Below are positions 22,172 through 33,944 of a DNA stretch of 64,000 bases, piece after piece. The position numbers and the translations under genes were made by a program. The DNA is from Anodontia alba (taxonomy: Eukaryota > Mollusca > Bivalvia > Lucinida > Lucinidae): assembly GCA_964016985.1 (NCBI GenBank), contig OZ024826.1, forward strand, positions 70,400,768 through 70,464,767, read 5' to 3'. Numbering within the stretch: position 1 is the first letter of the stretch; the number at the start of each line of letters is the position of its first letter. The notes beneath the pieces were generated by a model, which searched no databases, was not told the origin of the DNA, and saw only the letters and a list, made by a program, of their open reading frames with translations.

Positions 22172-23112
22172 CAACTGATCTGTCTGCCTCTGTTTCATGT
22201 CAGGCCAGCCAATGACTAATATGTCTGCATTCGTTTCATGTCAGACCAGCCAATGACTGACGTGTCTGACTTTGTTTCATGTCAGACCAGCAAATGACTG
22301 ATCTGTCTGCCTATGTTTCATGTCATACCAGCCAATGTCTGATCTGTCTGCCTTTGATCCATGGCAGACCACAGTCACTGATGTGTCTGCCTTTGTTTCA
22401 TGTCAGACCAACCAATGTCTGATCTCTCTGCCTTTGTTCTATGTCAGACAAGCCAATGACTGAAATATCTGCCTTTGTTTCATGTCGGACCAGCCAGTGA
22501 TTGATCGTGACTGCCTTTGTTTCATGTCAGACAGCCAATGTCTGATCTGTCTGCCTTTGTTTCATGTCAGACCAGCCAGTGACTGATGTGTCTGTCTTTG
22601 TTTCATGTCAGACCGATCAGGGACTGATATGTCAGCCTTTGTTTTATGTCAGACCAGTCAATGACTGATCTTTTCGCCTTTGTTTCATGTCAGACCAGCC
22701 AATGACTGATCTTTTCGCCTTTATTTCATGTCAAACCAGCCAGTAACTGTTGTGTCTGTCTTTGTTTCATGTCAGACCAGCCAGTGACTGATGTTTCTGT
22801 CTTTGTTTCATGTCAGACCAGCCAATGTCTGATTTGTCTGCCTTTGTTTGATGTCAGACCAGTCAATGACTGATCTTTTCGCCTTTGTTTCTTGTCAGAC
22901 CAGCCAATGACTGATCTGTCTGCCTTTGTTTTATGTAAGACTATACGATGACTGATCTGTCTGTTTCATGTAAGACCAGCTAGTGACTGATGTGCCCGCC
23001 TTTGTTTTATGTCAGACCAGCTAATGACTGACATGTCTGCCTCTGTTTCATGTCATACCAGCCAATGTCTGATCTTTCTGCCTTTGTTTCATGTCACACC
23101 AGCCAATGTCAA
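22172..23112. repeat. 41-bp minisatellite, about 23 copies
   Basis: The unit contains TTTCATGTCAGACCAGCCAA, TGACTGATCTGTCTGCCTTT and a final G. The period of 41 is not divisible by three and no frame stays open across it. Variants ATGTCTGA and ATGACTGA alternate irregularly, suggesting expansion by local duplications rather than single-unit homogenisation. Confidence 0.92.
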
Positions 23113-23439
23113 ATTGAAACATATGAAAACTGTCTGCAATAGTTTCGTATTAAGGGCCTTAACTATGGAAGTATTGTACAGAAAGGTCCAATTTTACAAG
23201 TGACACTTCATCGTCTGCAAATATAAACTTCCATTAAATTTACTCATTTAATTGTTCAGAAAGATATCGCAAAAAGAGCCTTGTAAGTAAATGCCCTAAA
23301 CAATCAATAGTTTTTATGCGATACATCGTCATCCTAAGATGTATAATCCAACCAAATTTGATTAGCGCCTTTCTGTCAGTTAAGACATTGTCCGAATACG
23401 TAATTTGTAGTATTATATTAATAAAAGTCAAAAAGGATT

Positions 23440-23655
23440 GCCTTTGGAATCAAAGAACACACAAAATTACGACAATCGGAGACTCGGTTTGATTGAGTCT
23501 CTTCATATGCAACACTGTAGTTTGCGAGGCTGCATACGCCCCCTAGCGCCGGCTTAAGCGGTATTCTTTTTTCAAAATAACCAGGTTGGGCTCAATGATC
23601 TCAAAGGAAATAAAATATAACCTGCACTATGATGATGTACGGGAGACTTTTTAAC
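23440..23655 (-). repeat. Hairpin-bearing dispersed repeat, one partial unit
   Basis: The complement contains CATCATAGTGCAGG, CGGCGCTAGGGGGCGTATGC, GCAGCCTCGCAAACTACAGT, GCATATGAAGAGACTCAAT and CGAGTCTCCGATTGTC. It belongs to the same subtype as 1005-1385 (CGGCGCTAGGGGGCG variant). Confidence 0.8.
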
Positions 23656-24740
23656 TCATCTGTCCGACACTACTAATACTAATAATAATGATAATGATAA
23701 AACTGATTATAATAAACATACCGCTTTCAAAATTGGGTTTAATGCTTGGGTCGTATTTAGAATCGTTGAGCATTGTTGACAGAATTTGTTGCCTGAAAAC
23801 AAAAACAATGGCACATATGTTAAGAGTTTAAAAATCTGAGTACACGTAGACATTCATTACTAAGGTGTCGTTTGTAAAGGACATCTAAGAAAGTCAGACA
23901 AACTTTCATTTTATTTTTATAGCTAGAACATGACATATATGCCACAATCTGGAAATTTTTCAATAAGTTTGGTAATACTTCATTATTGGAGTCGCACTCC
24001 TCATGTAACATACCATTGCACAATCACAGCAGATCTACTCTACTTTCGACATCTTTCAGAAAGTAATGTTTTGCGTGAGGCTTTACTCAGAAGAAATAAG
24101 TTTGCAAACTTTGGCCATGATTGAATGTAAAACCTTTTTGTCATAAATGACTATGCACCAACAATTTTATTCTGTTCAATGTTGTTTTCTTTTAAAAAAA
24201 AATCGAAAATTTATATTTTTTCCATAGTAAAACATGGCTGCAAATTATGCAGATATAGATAGATAGGATGCCATTTTTCTACTTGTTTAAAATTTCTAAA
24301 TATTTGCAATACTGTTCTGGAACAGCAATAATTTAAAATAAGTATGACAAGCAAAACAAAATTCCAATATCTATATTTCCCAAAAACCAGTTCACTATAT
24401 AAATTGCATAGGTTAGGCCCATATTTGGCCGTAAAAGTAATTTTATAGTAAACATTTGAAAACAAAGTCAGGGACAGACAAGACAAATGGTTCCTGATAA
24501 AATGTTGCCAATGATAAATTCACTCAGTATAAAACGCCATATGAAAGCCGTATTTCTGAAGGATGTCGAAACACAATAAACTTAGATACGAAATTTGTAG
24601 CAGGGCCCTTGCCTCTGAATATATTGCATATAGATATAGTTATAGCTTTAGACATGTTCTCAAAGTAAGCTGTATAATCGTATCAAATGTGGTGATGAGC
24701 CTTCAATCTGTTCAGGAGAGTTTGCGCAAATATGTACTTC
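23656..24740. other. No gene recognised
   Basis: AT-rich; the short open frames lack recognisable features. Confidence 0.5.
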
Positions 24741-24744
24741 GTAC

Positions 24745-25010
24745 CAAACAAAGGTAAGAGAAAAGTCCAGAGAGTGCCACAATCACAAACTGCAGCCCTT
24801 CCCAGACATCAAGAGGAAGAGGAAACCGAAAATTCAAAAAGCACAAATCGAACAAACGTACGAAAAGCACTAAGATTAGCTCTCTCTTCCCCAAGCGAGG
24901 TAATAGCAATGCTAAAAGGACTGAAAACACAAGAACAAAATGACACAAGGTAAGACATAAAACAGATCGCCTCGTAGAATAAACAACAAAGCAACAAAGA
25001 GTAAGAAGCC
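24745..25010 (-). repeat. C-tract/core family member, truncated before the core
   Basis: The block from AAAGGTAAGAGAAAAGTCC through GAGTGCCACAATCACAA, GCAGCCCTTCCCAGACA, AGCACTAAGATTAGCTCTC and CCAAGCGAGGTAAT to AACAAAGAGTAAG is shared with 26222-26475 and, less fully, 63255-63400. The C-rich tract and core found in the other two are missing, and the mariner-type end begins 15 bp further on. Confidence 0.75.
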
Positions 25011-25564
25011 TCGTCACATTAGATACGAGGGCCGTTAAAAAAATTCCTAGTCCCACCCACTTCTGGTGGATCTGTGCATACCAACTTAAGATGAATGTAA
25101 TTAGGAGTCTTTCACTAGATATCTGAAAAAAAAGTTCCAGTATCTTCTGGTTATTATTTTCTTATATTGCCACTCAAACACAAGAAGGGTAGTCAATGTT
25201 TTATAAGTCTGTTTGAATTCAGTTGTCTTGCTTCACTTTCACATTTAATTTCTCATACATTCATCAATTGCTGATGGTTGATTTAAAAACTAAGCTACTT
25301 TTGACATGTTTCAGTACTACCGTAAACCCTTAAATTATGCACTCCTAAAATTTAAACATTACTGTCATATTTATGCGTTTTTTGAAAATTCTGTGAATGA
25401 ATAAAAAAAAAATGTTTTTACACAGATACACATTAGCATCTTATATAAAAACTTTGCTATAAAGACTTTGATATTGTAAATTCCTGAGCATTCACAGTAG
25501 TTTTCAATCTCTGTTGAAATCATTAAAATAAAGATCGAACTTCGATGAAGTTGATATCGCACCT

Positions 25565-25632
25565 GCACCCCCCCCCCCCCCACAACCCCCCCCCCTCCAC
25601 CACCACCACCACACACTCACACACACACACAA
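25565..25632. repeat. C-rich and (CAC)/(CA) tract
   Basis: Runs of C, then CCACCACCACC and CACACACACA. Confidence 0.9.
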
Positions 25633-25689
25633 GTAATGCTTATTTCAGGCAGAAGAAAATAATATAGTAATTTCATCGAAAACACTAGC

Positions 25690-27000
25690 ATGTTCTCATA
25701 TAATGCATGAGAAATTGCGATCAAAAGGTACCCACTGTCTATTCACTTTCATAAAATTTGAGGTAAGAAAATGACAAAGTTAACAAAGTAGAAAAAGTGA
25801 CAAAAATAAATTTAGAAATTATATCTAAACCACATGCGCATCTGCAGACCCTGGATAAAACATGTGAAAAATTTCAAAAAGACAGATATGAAGTTGTATG
25901 AGGCGTTGCAATCACAAGGTACCCACTGTCTATACATCTGAGGCCAGAAAATGGCAAAGTTCACAAACTAGAAAAAGGTAACAAAAATGAATGCAAGGAT
26001 TTAACCAAAAGCAAATGCACATCTTCTATATCGTCAGACTATGGAAAAAATATGTGCAAAGTTTCAAAAAGATTGGTACAAAATTGTATAAGGAGTTGTG
26101 CTCATAAGGCACCCACTGTCTATATATCGAGGTAGAAAATGACTAAAAAAGGTAGAAAAATGACCACTGTCTATATATCGAGGTAGAAAATGACTAAAAA
26201 AGGTAGAAAAATGCTTTAAAAAGGTAAGAGAAAAGTCCTGGGAGTGCCATAATCACAAGTCGCAGCCCTTCCCAGACACAAAGAGGAAAAGGAAACGGAC
26301 AAAATCAAACACGCGCAAATTGAACAAACGTACGAAAAACACTAAGGTTAGCTCTCTCTTCCCCAAACGAGGTAATCGCAATTCTAAAAAGACTGAAAAA
26401 ACACAAGAACAAAATAACATAAGGCAAGACTTAAAACAAGTCGCCTCGTAGAATAAACCAAAAAAGCAACAAAGAGTAAGACTAACACCGGTACCATCGC
26501 CTTAGAACGGTCAGTAGAATAAACCACCGGGGGTTTAAAGCACTTTTGCAGCCGACTAACTTCACCCTAGGTCCCGATGCTACTCTGTGGAAAAAGTGAC
26601 AAAGAAATGATCTTACAATTATAGCCAAACCACATACACATCCTAATGCCATAAAAAAACAAAGCAACGTTTCAAAACGATTGGTACAAAAACTGTAAGA
26701 GGTGTTGTGCTCACAAGAGGTTCCCACTGTATATATATTAAGGGTGAAAAATGACTAAGTTCACAATGTGTAAAAAGTAATACAAAAATGATATAACAAT
26801 TACTTCCAAACCACATGCACATCCTCATACCATGAAGAAAACACATGAAAATTTTCAAAACGATCAGTACAAAACTGTTAGAGGAGGAGTTGCACTCACA
26901 AGAAACCCTGCGTAAATGTTGACGCATAAACGAACGGACAGACGGACGAACGACGGAACGAACGCCTAAGTTGCCTCTGCTAGAGCAGGTGGGACAAAAA
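25690..27000. repeat. ~190-bp degenerate tandem repeat inside the mariner-type element, itself interrupted
   Basis: Units are marked by GTACCCACTGTCTATA, GAAAATGGCAAAGTTCACAA, AAACCACATGCACATC and TTTCAAAAAGATTGGTACAA near 25725, 25915, 26108 and again 26720 onward. The right edge carries the GACGGACGAACGACGGAACG tract and GCCTCTGCTAGAGCAGGTGG. A 55-bp duplication of the CACTGTCTATATATCGAGGT segment lies at about 26108-26217. A C-tract/core family copy interrupts the array at 26222-26600. Confidence 0.7.
26222..26600 (-). repeat. C-tract/core family member, fullest copy
   Basis: On the minus strand the order is GGTGAAGTTAGTCGGC, a C-run (CCCCCGGTGG), TTCTACTGACCGTTCTAAGG, TTGTTGCTTTTTTGG-like spacer, CTACGAGGCGACTTGTTTTA, the GAGAGAGCTAACCTTAGTG block, GTCTGGGAAGGGCTGCGACT, and ACTTTTCTCTTACCTT. 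It is inserted in the ~190-bp array at 25690-27000, dating it later than that array. Confidence 0.75.
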
Positions 27001-27331
27001 CACTATTCTCAGCATTTAAATTTGTGCCTAAGTTTTTTTGAATGACCTAAAACTATAAATAAGTATATCATTTACAGAGATACCCTTGTATATATTATGG
27101 CGAAAGCTTAATGCAAACATTTGATTATACAAAAGTTGTGGGTGGCCAAAAATGTACACGTAGAGTAAGAGGGAAAGTGTAAAAAGTTCAGTCTTAGTAA
27201 ATTAAAACCGAAGATGAATTTTGAAAATTTGGCGATTATTGGTCTGTAGAAAAGCTGTATAGAATCAGCAATTCAAATTTTAAACTGTTCAGAATATGGT
27301 AGGGTTGAGAACTTTTTGAACGGCCCTCGTA

Positions 27332-28685
27332 AATTTCGTAAAACGACCCACTTACTGCGAGTGACACGTCCTCAGATATATACTCCCTAACATTTTAGAT
27401 ATCCTACCAGTGTACAATAAATGGAACTCCGTCAGAATATATGGCCAAGGCACGTTGTGGAATATGAGCCATTACTCTAACGATATCTGCTGGAGCGCAA
27501 GTTTCTGCACGACACCGGTGCGACTTACAGATTGTGTACCATGGCCATTATTCTGAATATTGCATCACAAGATCACTTTTTACACACAATACTGCGATAC
27601 ACCGAATCCAAAATATATAATTAAAACTAGTTGTGGTACTCTTTCAGTTGGTTTAAAAGATATTGTCCGGACAAGAATTTTCTACAAACAGTCCCCTGCA
27701 AATAGTGCACTACGTCATTCATTTTGGACAGAATATACCGCCATCTTAAGATGCACAATCACATCAAATTTGTCCAGGCTTCTTCAACCGAGAAATTTTA
27801 TACAAGGAAACATAATTCTGAAACTAATGCATACATGTCCCAATTTTAGTATGCTACAATTCGTCAGTACTCGTATCAAATTTGGTTGTTCAAATACATT
27901 TGTTACTTAAATTTGCAGACATATTATGACTCTGTGTGAAAAGGGAATCATTTATATAAGAAATAACTAAAAATATATCATATATTTTAGTATAGCACAA
28001 TAAAATTATCTTTCCAAAATAACAGCATCTAATAGTGAATTTTGAAGCAATTAATTTTAAATTCAATGATTTAATTTGTATTTGTTTATTTTTTTATTTT
28101 ATTTTATTTTTAATTTTGAGCGTGGTAAAATTATCCATTGAAAAGACACTTATCAAAATAAGAAACGCATACACCCATTTACGTCATTTAAGTGTAAGTA
28201 CTTGTCTTTCTAAAATACCTTAATCTGGCGTTATGCTATTTTACAGGTAAAATACTCGGTTAACATCATAGCCGCTTTGAGGTCCTGTTTATGCTTAAGA
28301 TCGATACAAATATTTAAAGTCAGCTAAAACTGATCCATTACGTCTGCCAATGCATTTAACAACAATAGTCTAAAACACGATTGGTCCAAATCGTAAAAAT
28401 CATAAATCATATTGTTTTGAACTATTAACCAAAACCTTTTCCGTGAACTTATTAATCTGTAATGTTGGTCTTTGGACCACACAAACGTCACAGTGGCCTG
28501 CTTTTTGTATGTGACACTTGATTTATTATATAATCAGTTTACTGAATGACGGACAGACTGACTAAATTGGATCAAACTACAACACTGTTTCCTGTATTTG
28601 AATGGAGTTTAAAAAAACGAACGAGATCCAGCAAGCAGTTATGTAGCGTAATTCCAGTTTAATTTTAGAAGGCGATGTCGCATGG
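27332..28685. other. No gene recognised
   Basis: The 116-codon frame at 27560-27910 shows no recognised domain. The segment ATCTTAAGATGCACAATCACATC-like near 27750 has a weak counterpart near 23330, suggesting old repeat DNA. Confidence 0.45.
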
Positions 28686-28690
28686 AAAAT

Positions 28691-28734
<44 letters not shown>

Positions 28735-28760
28735 GGGGGGGGGGGGTGGGGGGGGGGGTT
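28691..28760. repeat. Poly-T followed by G-rich run
   Basis: About 42 T bases run directly into about 26 G-rich bases. The complementary strand would read C-run then A-run. Confidence 0.95.
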
Positions 28761-29750
28761 GGTAGATATCCGATACATCAGGCCTTAAAGATTAAATTCG
28801 TGGCAAATGACGTCTATTTATAGATGATATAATAAACAGCTTAAGGAAATGTATTCAAACACCAAATTTGATGAGCAAAAACAATACAGTGCAGGAGATA
28901 TATTGTGGATACGTTTTTCCTGTAATATATAAAATAGTAAGATGTTACAATATTGTTCAATGCGACCTACTTAAACATCTTTACCAGATGTCTCCATACA
29001 CACAACCTCCTGCTTAAAGTATGCAAAACGGCAAATGCTTCACCAAACGCGCCTATAAACAAAATATGGTGGACCCGCACCAAACCATACAGGAGATTTT
29101 CTCTGATTTGTTTCATTTAATGGAGGGCAAGTATATAAATATAGATTATTGTGACCTTCTTTTTATGATGCATTATATTTACTACTTGAATTTGATCAGA
29201 ATATATAATGCAGTACAGGGGATATAAAGAAAGAAAAATGTGGACGGCCAGAGATAAGAGTGACTAGTACAGAGCACCCTAATAAGATAGAAAAAAAGCC
29301 GTGTCATGCTTCCCAGAACTCTAATTGAAAGTGCAAAACGTTTATCTCTGGTTCGGTAAACTTACCTGTTATCTGAAAGAACGGCATCATACAAGGTAAA
29401 CAGACACGTAAAGCTAAGAAGAATATTGATAGAGATGTCTTTTGCAGATACCATTTTCGCAGGAACCTGAAAATCAACAGCACAAACTGTAATAACATAT
29501 GTGGTGTGAGGCGAGAAAACGTGTTTTTAATCAAAATGGCTCGGACCAGGCTGCTAGGGTCTTCGTTGCCTGCTTTCAGAATTAATGGATACTGTAGAAT
29601 TATGATGAATAGAGAAGCTCCTTTTTAAAGCTTTACAGAGGCACAGGTAGCTCTGAACTATCGCTATTCTCGTAGAGAATATATACCATTTTCCCACTTT
29701 GCAGATGTTTAGGTACGCATTATTCACATTTTTATTATACCTCACGTGGC
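28761..29750. other. No gene recognised
   Basis: Short open frames only, without protein features that I recognise. Confidence 0.45.
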
Positions 29751-29754
29751 TTGC

Positions 29755-29912
29755 CCATAGACCATCCGTTGATTTTTTAACTATCACCTTGCGATAATTT
29801 TAACTATTATACGTTACGTGACTTTTCAATGTTAAATGCCAATAGACCATCAGTTGATAATTTTACTATCACCCTGCGATAATTTTAACTATCACATGCG
29901 CAACAATGATGC
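29755..29912. repeat. ~86-bp imperfect tandem duplication
   Basis: CATAGACCATCCGTTGATTT and CTATCACCTTGCGATAATTT recur as AATAGACCATCAGTTGATAA and CTATCACCCTGCGATAATTT about 86 bp later. Confidence 0.7.
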
Positions 29913-30234
29913 GCGTAAGGCTCGTTCTTTATCCATTCGATTTTTTTTTCTTTACACAAAAGCTAAATGGAAATTTGACTAAGATTTACCGTAAAATGGA
30001 CCAGCTGTCGATCAAAAATCATAAACATAAGGAATAATTCACTGATCAAAGCATATAAGAGCAAACATAAAATATTTAAGATCATAAATCAACGGTCAAT
30101 AATGACGTCTTTACTGACTTCATGAACATATGTTGATGACGTCACGCTAAAGTATCCTTGAGAAATTTAAGCATCACTAAGCAAGTTCGCACGAAGGCTA
30201 TCACTGAAGACGTAAAACGTCTATTATCCACAAA

Positions 30235-30745
30235 GGATGCAGCAATAGAAAAGGGCAGTTTTATGTGCCATTTTCCGAGTTCGGAGTTCTTACGCTGTCA
30301 TTGATATAGCAGGGTGGCTGTTTGTTTTTAGGCTTAGTTGTTTGTGATGTTTCAGGGAATGAAGTATTTATTTTATTATAAAGAACTTACCTGTACTGTC
30401 ACAATACATGTAATTTCGGTGTAATAAAATAAATAATACATTCCTGAGAGGGTGATAGTAAGAATGATGGCAGGAGAAATTTTAGGTGTCATTTTCCAAG
30501 TTCGGAGTTCCTACGCTGTTATTGGTGTCTCAGTGTGGCTGTTCGATAAAGGCTTAATTGATGTTTTTATGTTTTAGGATGACAAAATATGTAATTTCGG
30601 TATAATAAAATAAATACTACATTCCTGAGAGGGTGATTGTAGGAATGTTTGCTCTTCGAAAATGATTATCAACATCTATAATCATTTTCTCAGGGTAAAC
30701 ATTCTTACTGTTTCCCTCTTAGGAATGTAGTATTTATATATTATA
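30235..30745. repeat. Foldback repeat cluster with direct and inverted copies
   Basis: TTTCCGAGTTCGGAGTTCTTACGCTGT (in two shorter blocks) recurs at about 30490 after 210 bp, giving a direct duplication. Each duplicate carries an inverted pair. In the first, GGAATGAAGTATTTATTTTA at about 30357 pairs with TAAAATAAATAATACATTCC near 30430. In the second, arms of about 60 bp at 30608-30670 and 30680-30737 pair, centred on GAAAATGATTAT / ATAATCATTTTC. It looks like a MITE or foldback element duplicated in tandem. Confidence 0.75.
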
Positions 30746-31009
30746 AGCACTGTATGAGTGGTAAGGGTCGCTGAGTCGCCTTTACCACCATATCACCTTC
30801 AGTGGTAATAGATAACTTTCAAACGGCACAATAATTTGGTATTTTGTAGCAATTACATCAAACTAAAACCTTAACCAGCAACAGATGCTATAAGTGTGTT
30901 ACATCATTTATACCAAATATGCCTTTCATTACATTGTATGCTCAAACCGGACTGCTTATTGAGAATCGAATTTAAAGCGGATTATATATGAAATGAGCCG
31001 CAACGTCAG

Positions 31010-31110
31010 AAACCGTACCTTCTTGCATGTGCGCCCAGCGAAAATTCAGATCAGCCTGCGCATTCGTGCAGTCTGATCAGAACCTACTCTGGGCGCATTT
31101 TGGATAGACA
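31010..31110 (+). repeat. Short dispersed repeat with GATCAG inverted core, copy 1
   Basis: CGCCCAGCGAAAATTCAGAT, CAGCCTGCGCATTCGTGCAG and TCTGATCAGAACCTACTCTG are shared in order with 31400-31490 and 42265-42410. The CAGATCAG...CTGATCAG pair is a small inverted repeat. No coding capacity. Confidence 0.6.
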
Positions 31111-31399
31111 ACGAATAAAAAATTCTTCATGCGGAAAAAAGAGACTACGATCAGACTTTGCGGAAGCAGATTTGAGTCTTCGTTGGACGCACATACCAGA
31201 AGGCACATTTTCTCACGGTGCAACACAAATGAAATGGCACATTCTATGACTGCAGAAAGTTTACTTTTCAACAGAGTAATGGATAGGGTGGCATTTTAGA
31301 TAACAATCAGTGTTATAATATGCAGTCAATACGACATTTAAAATTATGCCCCGGAATAGTTACACTCTTAAAGAGCATAGCCAGACCATTTCCAACACG

Positions 31400-31512
31400 A
31401 CTGCATGATTGTGCACCCAGCGAAAACTCAGATTGCATCCGCGCAGTCTGATTAGTCTTTGAAGTGCGCTCTGTGGGTAGCCAAGAATCCAAAACGGTCT
31501 TCAGGCGGACAG
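31400..31512 (+). repeat. Short dispersed repeat with GATCAG inverted core, copy 2
   Basis: GCACCCAGCGAAAACTCAGA, GCATCCGCGCAGTCTGATTA and CGCTCTGTGGGTAGCC follow the same order as copy 1, with several substitutions. Confidence 0.55.
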
Positions 31513-31525
31513 GGTACAAACGTAT

Positions 31526-32045
31526 GCAACAAACTAATAACTTGATTTATAGAGAGGCTGACTGATTGATTGATTCTTCGATTGCGTTTTACGCCACTTT
31601 TAACAGTATTTCAGTCATATTATGGCGGTCTAGTAATTGCACCTTTCCATGGTAAGCTTAGATCATCTAAGCAGTTTGCCAGTACCGGGTGCAAAAGTTT
31701 GTAACAAACTAACAACTTGCTTAACAGAGAGATTGATTGATTGATTGATTGATTGATTTTTACACCACTTTCAACAATATTTTAAACATATTGTGGCGGT
31801 CTGTTAATGCACTTTCCTGGCCAAGCTTAGACTATCTTAGTGCAAAAGTTAGCAACAAACTAACAATGTGCTTTACAGGAAGATTGACTGCTTGACTGAT
31901 TGACTGGCTGACTGACTGGCTGACTGATTGAGTTTTACGCCACTTTCAACAATATTTTAGTCATATCTCGGCGATCAGTCAATGTACTTTTCCTGGAAAA
32001 GCCCAGACTGTCTAAGTAATTACCAATACCGGACGCAACAGTATA
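31526..32045 (-). repeat. Three tandem SINE-tail units with (GATT)n
   Basis: On the minus strand each unit contains ATATGACTGAAATA-like, GTTGAAAGTGGCGTAAAA and an AATC repeat end, matching the tail type of the SINE at 13595-13895. Units start near 31540, 31725 and 31885 with periods of about 160-185 bp. The GATT tract expands to GATTGACTG variants in the third. Tandem reiteration of a SINE tail is unusual. Confidence 0.65.
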
Positions 32046-32049
32046 CAAG

Positions 32050-33005
32050 TAACTGACAACTGGCTATATTGAAATATGATTTCGGATAATCTTAAGCCAG
32101 GCATGAGATCAAAACCTCCTTACCTCCTCTTGAGTTTCAAAGATAACAATTATTAAAGCCCATTTAGTCACCCTTTACAATATAGCAGAGATGTTTTGAA
32201 AATATCTTAACATAGGCAGGGCTGCTTGGTAGTTGCAATTCTGTTCCCTTTGCCATCAAAGGGAGGCCCTCAGCCACAATGGACAAAAGTTCAAAGGAAT
32301 TAAATAGAATGGATATTAGCAATACATGTGGTCCATACTCGTCCTCTATACTCATACGAGGTTACATGTAATCATGTAATCATGACTTGTCCTCAATACT
32401 CATATGATCCTACATGTACGCATGACGCGATCTAGATAACTAAATACAAATGATTTCAAGGGATATATGCAGTCAATAATACCACACATACTATACATGT
32501 GTTGTATAGACGTTTAAATAACACTTTAAGTTTACTTATTCATTGCAGTTTTATTAATTTCACAGAATAAGATGGATTAATAGAATAGATATGTTTTCTA
32601 GCAAATTTCCTTTGATTCCCGCATAAATTCCCGATAAATTCAAAATGGCCGATGTGTTCGACAAACAAATCGGAAAATTGTAGAGCCCATTGGTTAAGAT
32701 TCATATTCAAACCATACTCCCTAGGTACTACTATACTGTTTCCTCAGGTGAGCGATATAGGGCCATCGTGGCCCTCTTGTTCCATGACCTAGCATATAAC
32801 AATCTACAGGAGACCACTGTCAGCCGAGGAAAATGTCTGTGTTATAAGCAATATCTATTGTAATATTCTACAAACATACATGGATTTTACAACATGTATA
32901 GTACCAGGATCTGACTGTAAGCTTGGAGTTTATGTATGTCATTTCCTGATTCATATAATAATGTTAAACGTAGGTGAATGGTAAATAACTGCAAATAATT
33001 CAGAA
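32050..33005. other. No gene recognised
   Basis: A short duplication of TCGTCCTCTATACTCATACG / TTGTCCTCAATACTCATATG lies at about 32340-32410. Otherwise nothing that I can support. Confidence 0.45.
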
Positions 33006-33014
33006 AACTATTCA

Positions 33015-33019
33015 GAGAG

Positions 33020-33066
<47 letters not shown>
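33015..33066. repeat. (GA)n microsatellite
   Basis: GA dinucleotides with one early GCGA interruption. Confidence 0.95.
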
Positions 33067-33069
<3 letters not shown>

Positions 33070-33129
33070 ACAACTGCATGAGTAAAACTGACCTATTTTC
33101 CTCATGCCTTCCAGGTTCGCCCATTTTAC

Positions 33130-33745
33130 CCGTTTTGTAAGAATTATTACAATTTGAAGCTAAATTATAAAACGAGTTGCAATATCCATTTCACATTGTA
33201 ATAAAGTCTCAACCCGTTATGTATTAACTATTACAATTTACTATGATTTCAAAAATTTCGAAACTTTAGTCAAATTGTTTACTTACAATGTGAATAGGTC
33301 ACATGTCATCCTGACCTGGTATGCTTTAATGTGCCTTAATTGAACCTTTAATGCTACAAGAATGTCATTTGAACACCTAAAGCATCATCCAGAAAGTTTA
33401 TTACAATTTGCAAGTTCATTACAAAACGGATTGCAATGTCCATTTAACATTGTAATGAGGCCTCAACCCATTTTGCAGTTATTATTACAATTTGCTTTGA
33501 TTTCGCAGAATTAGCCTTAAATCGCTTTCTAATTTATGTTGCACTATGATAATATATCACCATTAAGTCCAAAGTAGGTTACGTATGCTTTAATGTTCCT
33601 TAATGTGACAAGAATGCCATTTTGGACACCTTTAGCATCATCAATAAGTTAATTATAATTTTCAATATTACAAAACGAGTTGCAATTCCCATTTCATATT
33701 GTATTAAGACCTCAACCCGTTTTGTAATAAGATATAATAAGTAAT
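33130..33745. repeat. ~250-bp tandem repeat, about 2.5 units
   Basis: AAACGAGTTGCAATATCCAT, CACATTGTAATAAAGTCTCA and CCCGTT recur near 33172, 33423 and 33673. Within units lies a further inner symmetry of ATTACAATTTG and CAAAACGGG-like motifs. A further piece resumes at 35046. Confidence 0.8.
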
Positions 33746-33944
33746 AACAAAACCTGGAGCATAGCATTTTTTACAACATGGCATAGGCGCCTGGTGAAGC
33801 CTCAGATCAGTCAGAAGAACCTTCGCAACTCCATCTTAGTCTTCGATGGGCACGCATGTAAGTTGTATGAACTGCTTTGTCCTGGCTCCGATGAATGATG
33901 ACTAAATCCGTTCTTTAACTGTATGTAAAAGTACATATTTTCTA

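Larger units (their letters stand above)
25026..27329. mobile_element. Mariner-type non-autonomous element, 2.3 kb, with nested repeats
   Basis: The two ends start with the exact inverted pair CGAGGGCCGTT / AACGGCCCTCG and remain alignable for about 34 bp. TA flanks both ends (25024-25025 and 27330-27331), as in Tc1/mariner insertions. No transposase motif is recognisable in any frame. The original element probably consists of about 25026-25560 and 27000-27329; the middle is filled by other repeats (C-rich tract, a ~190-bp array and a C-tract/core family copy). It is best described as a MITE-like or internally decayed mariner. Confidence 0.75.

Noticed and set aside
22172..23112. Regular short repeats that might suggest a CRISPR array
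   Set aside because: Units are contiguous with no unique spacers, copies diverge gradually, and the setting is eukaryotic.
27560..27910. 116-codon frame
   Set aside because: No recognised feature; part of it resembles diverged repeat text elsewhere in the window.
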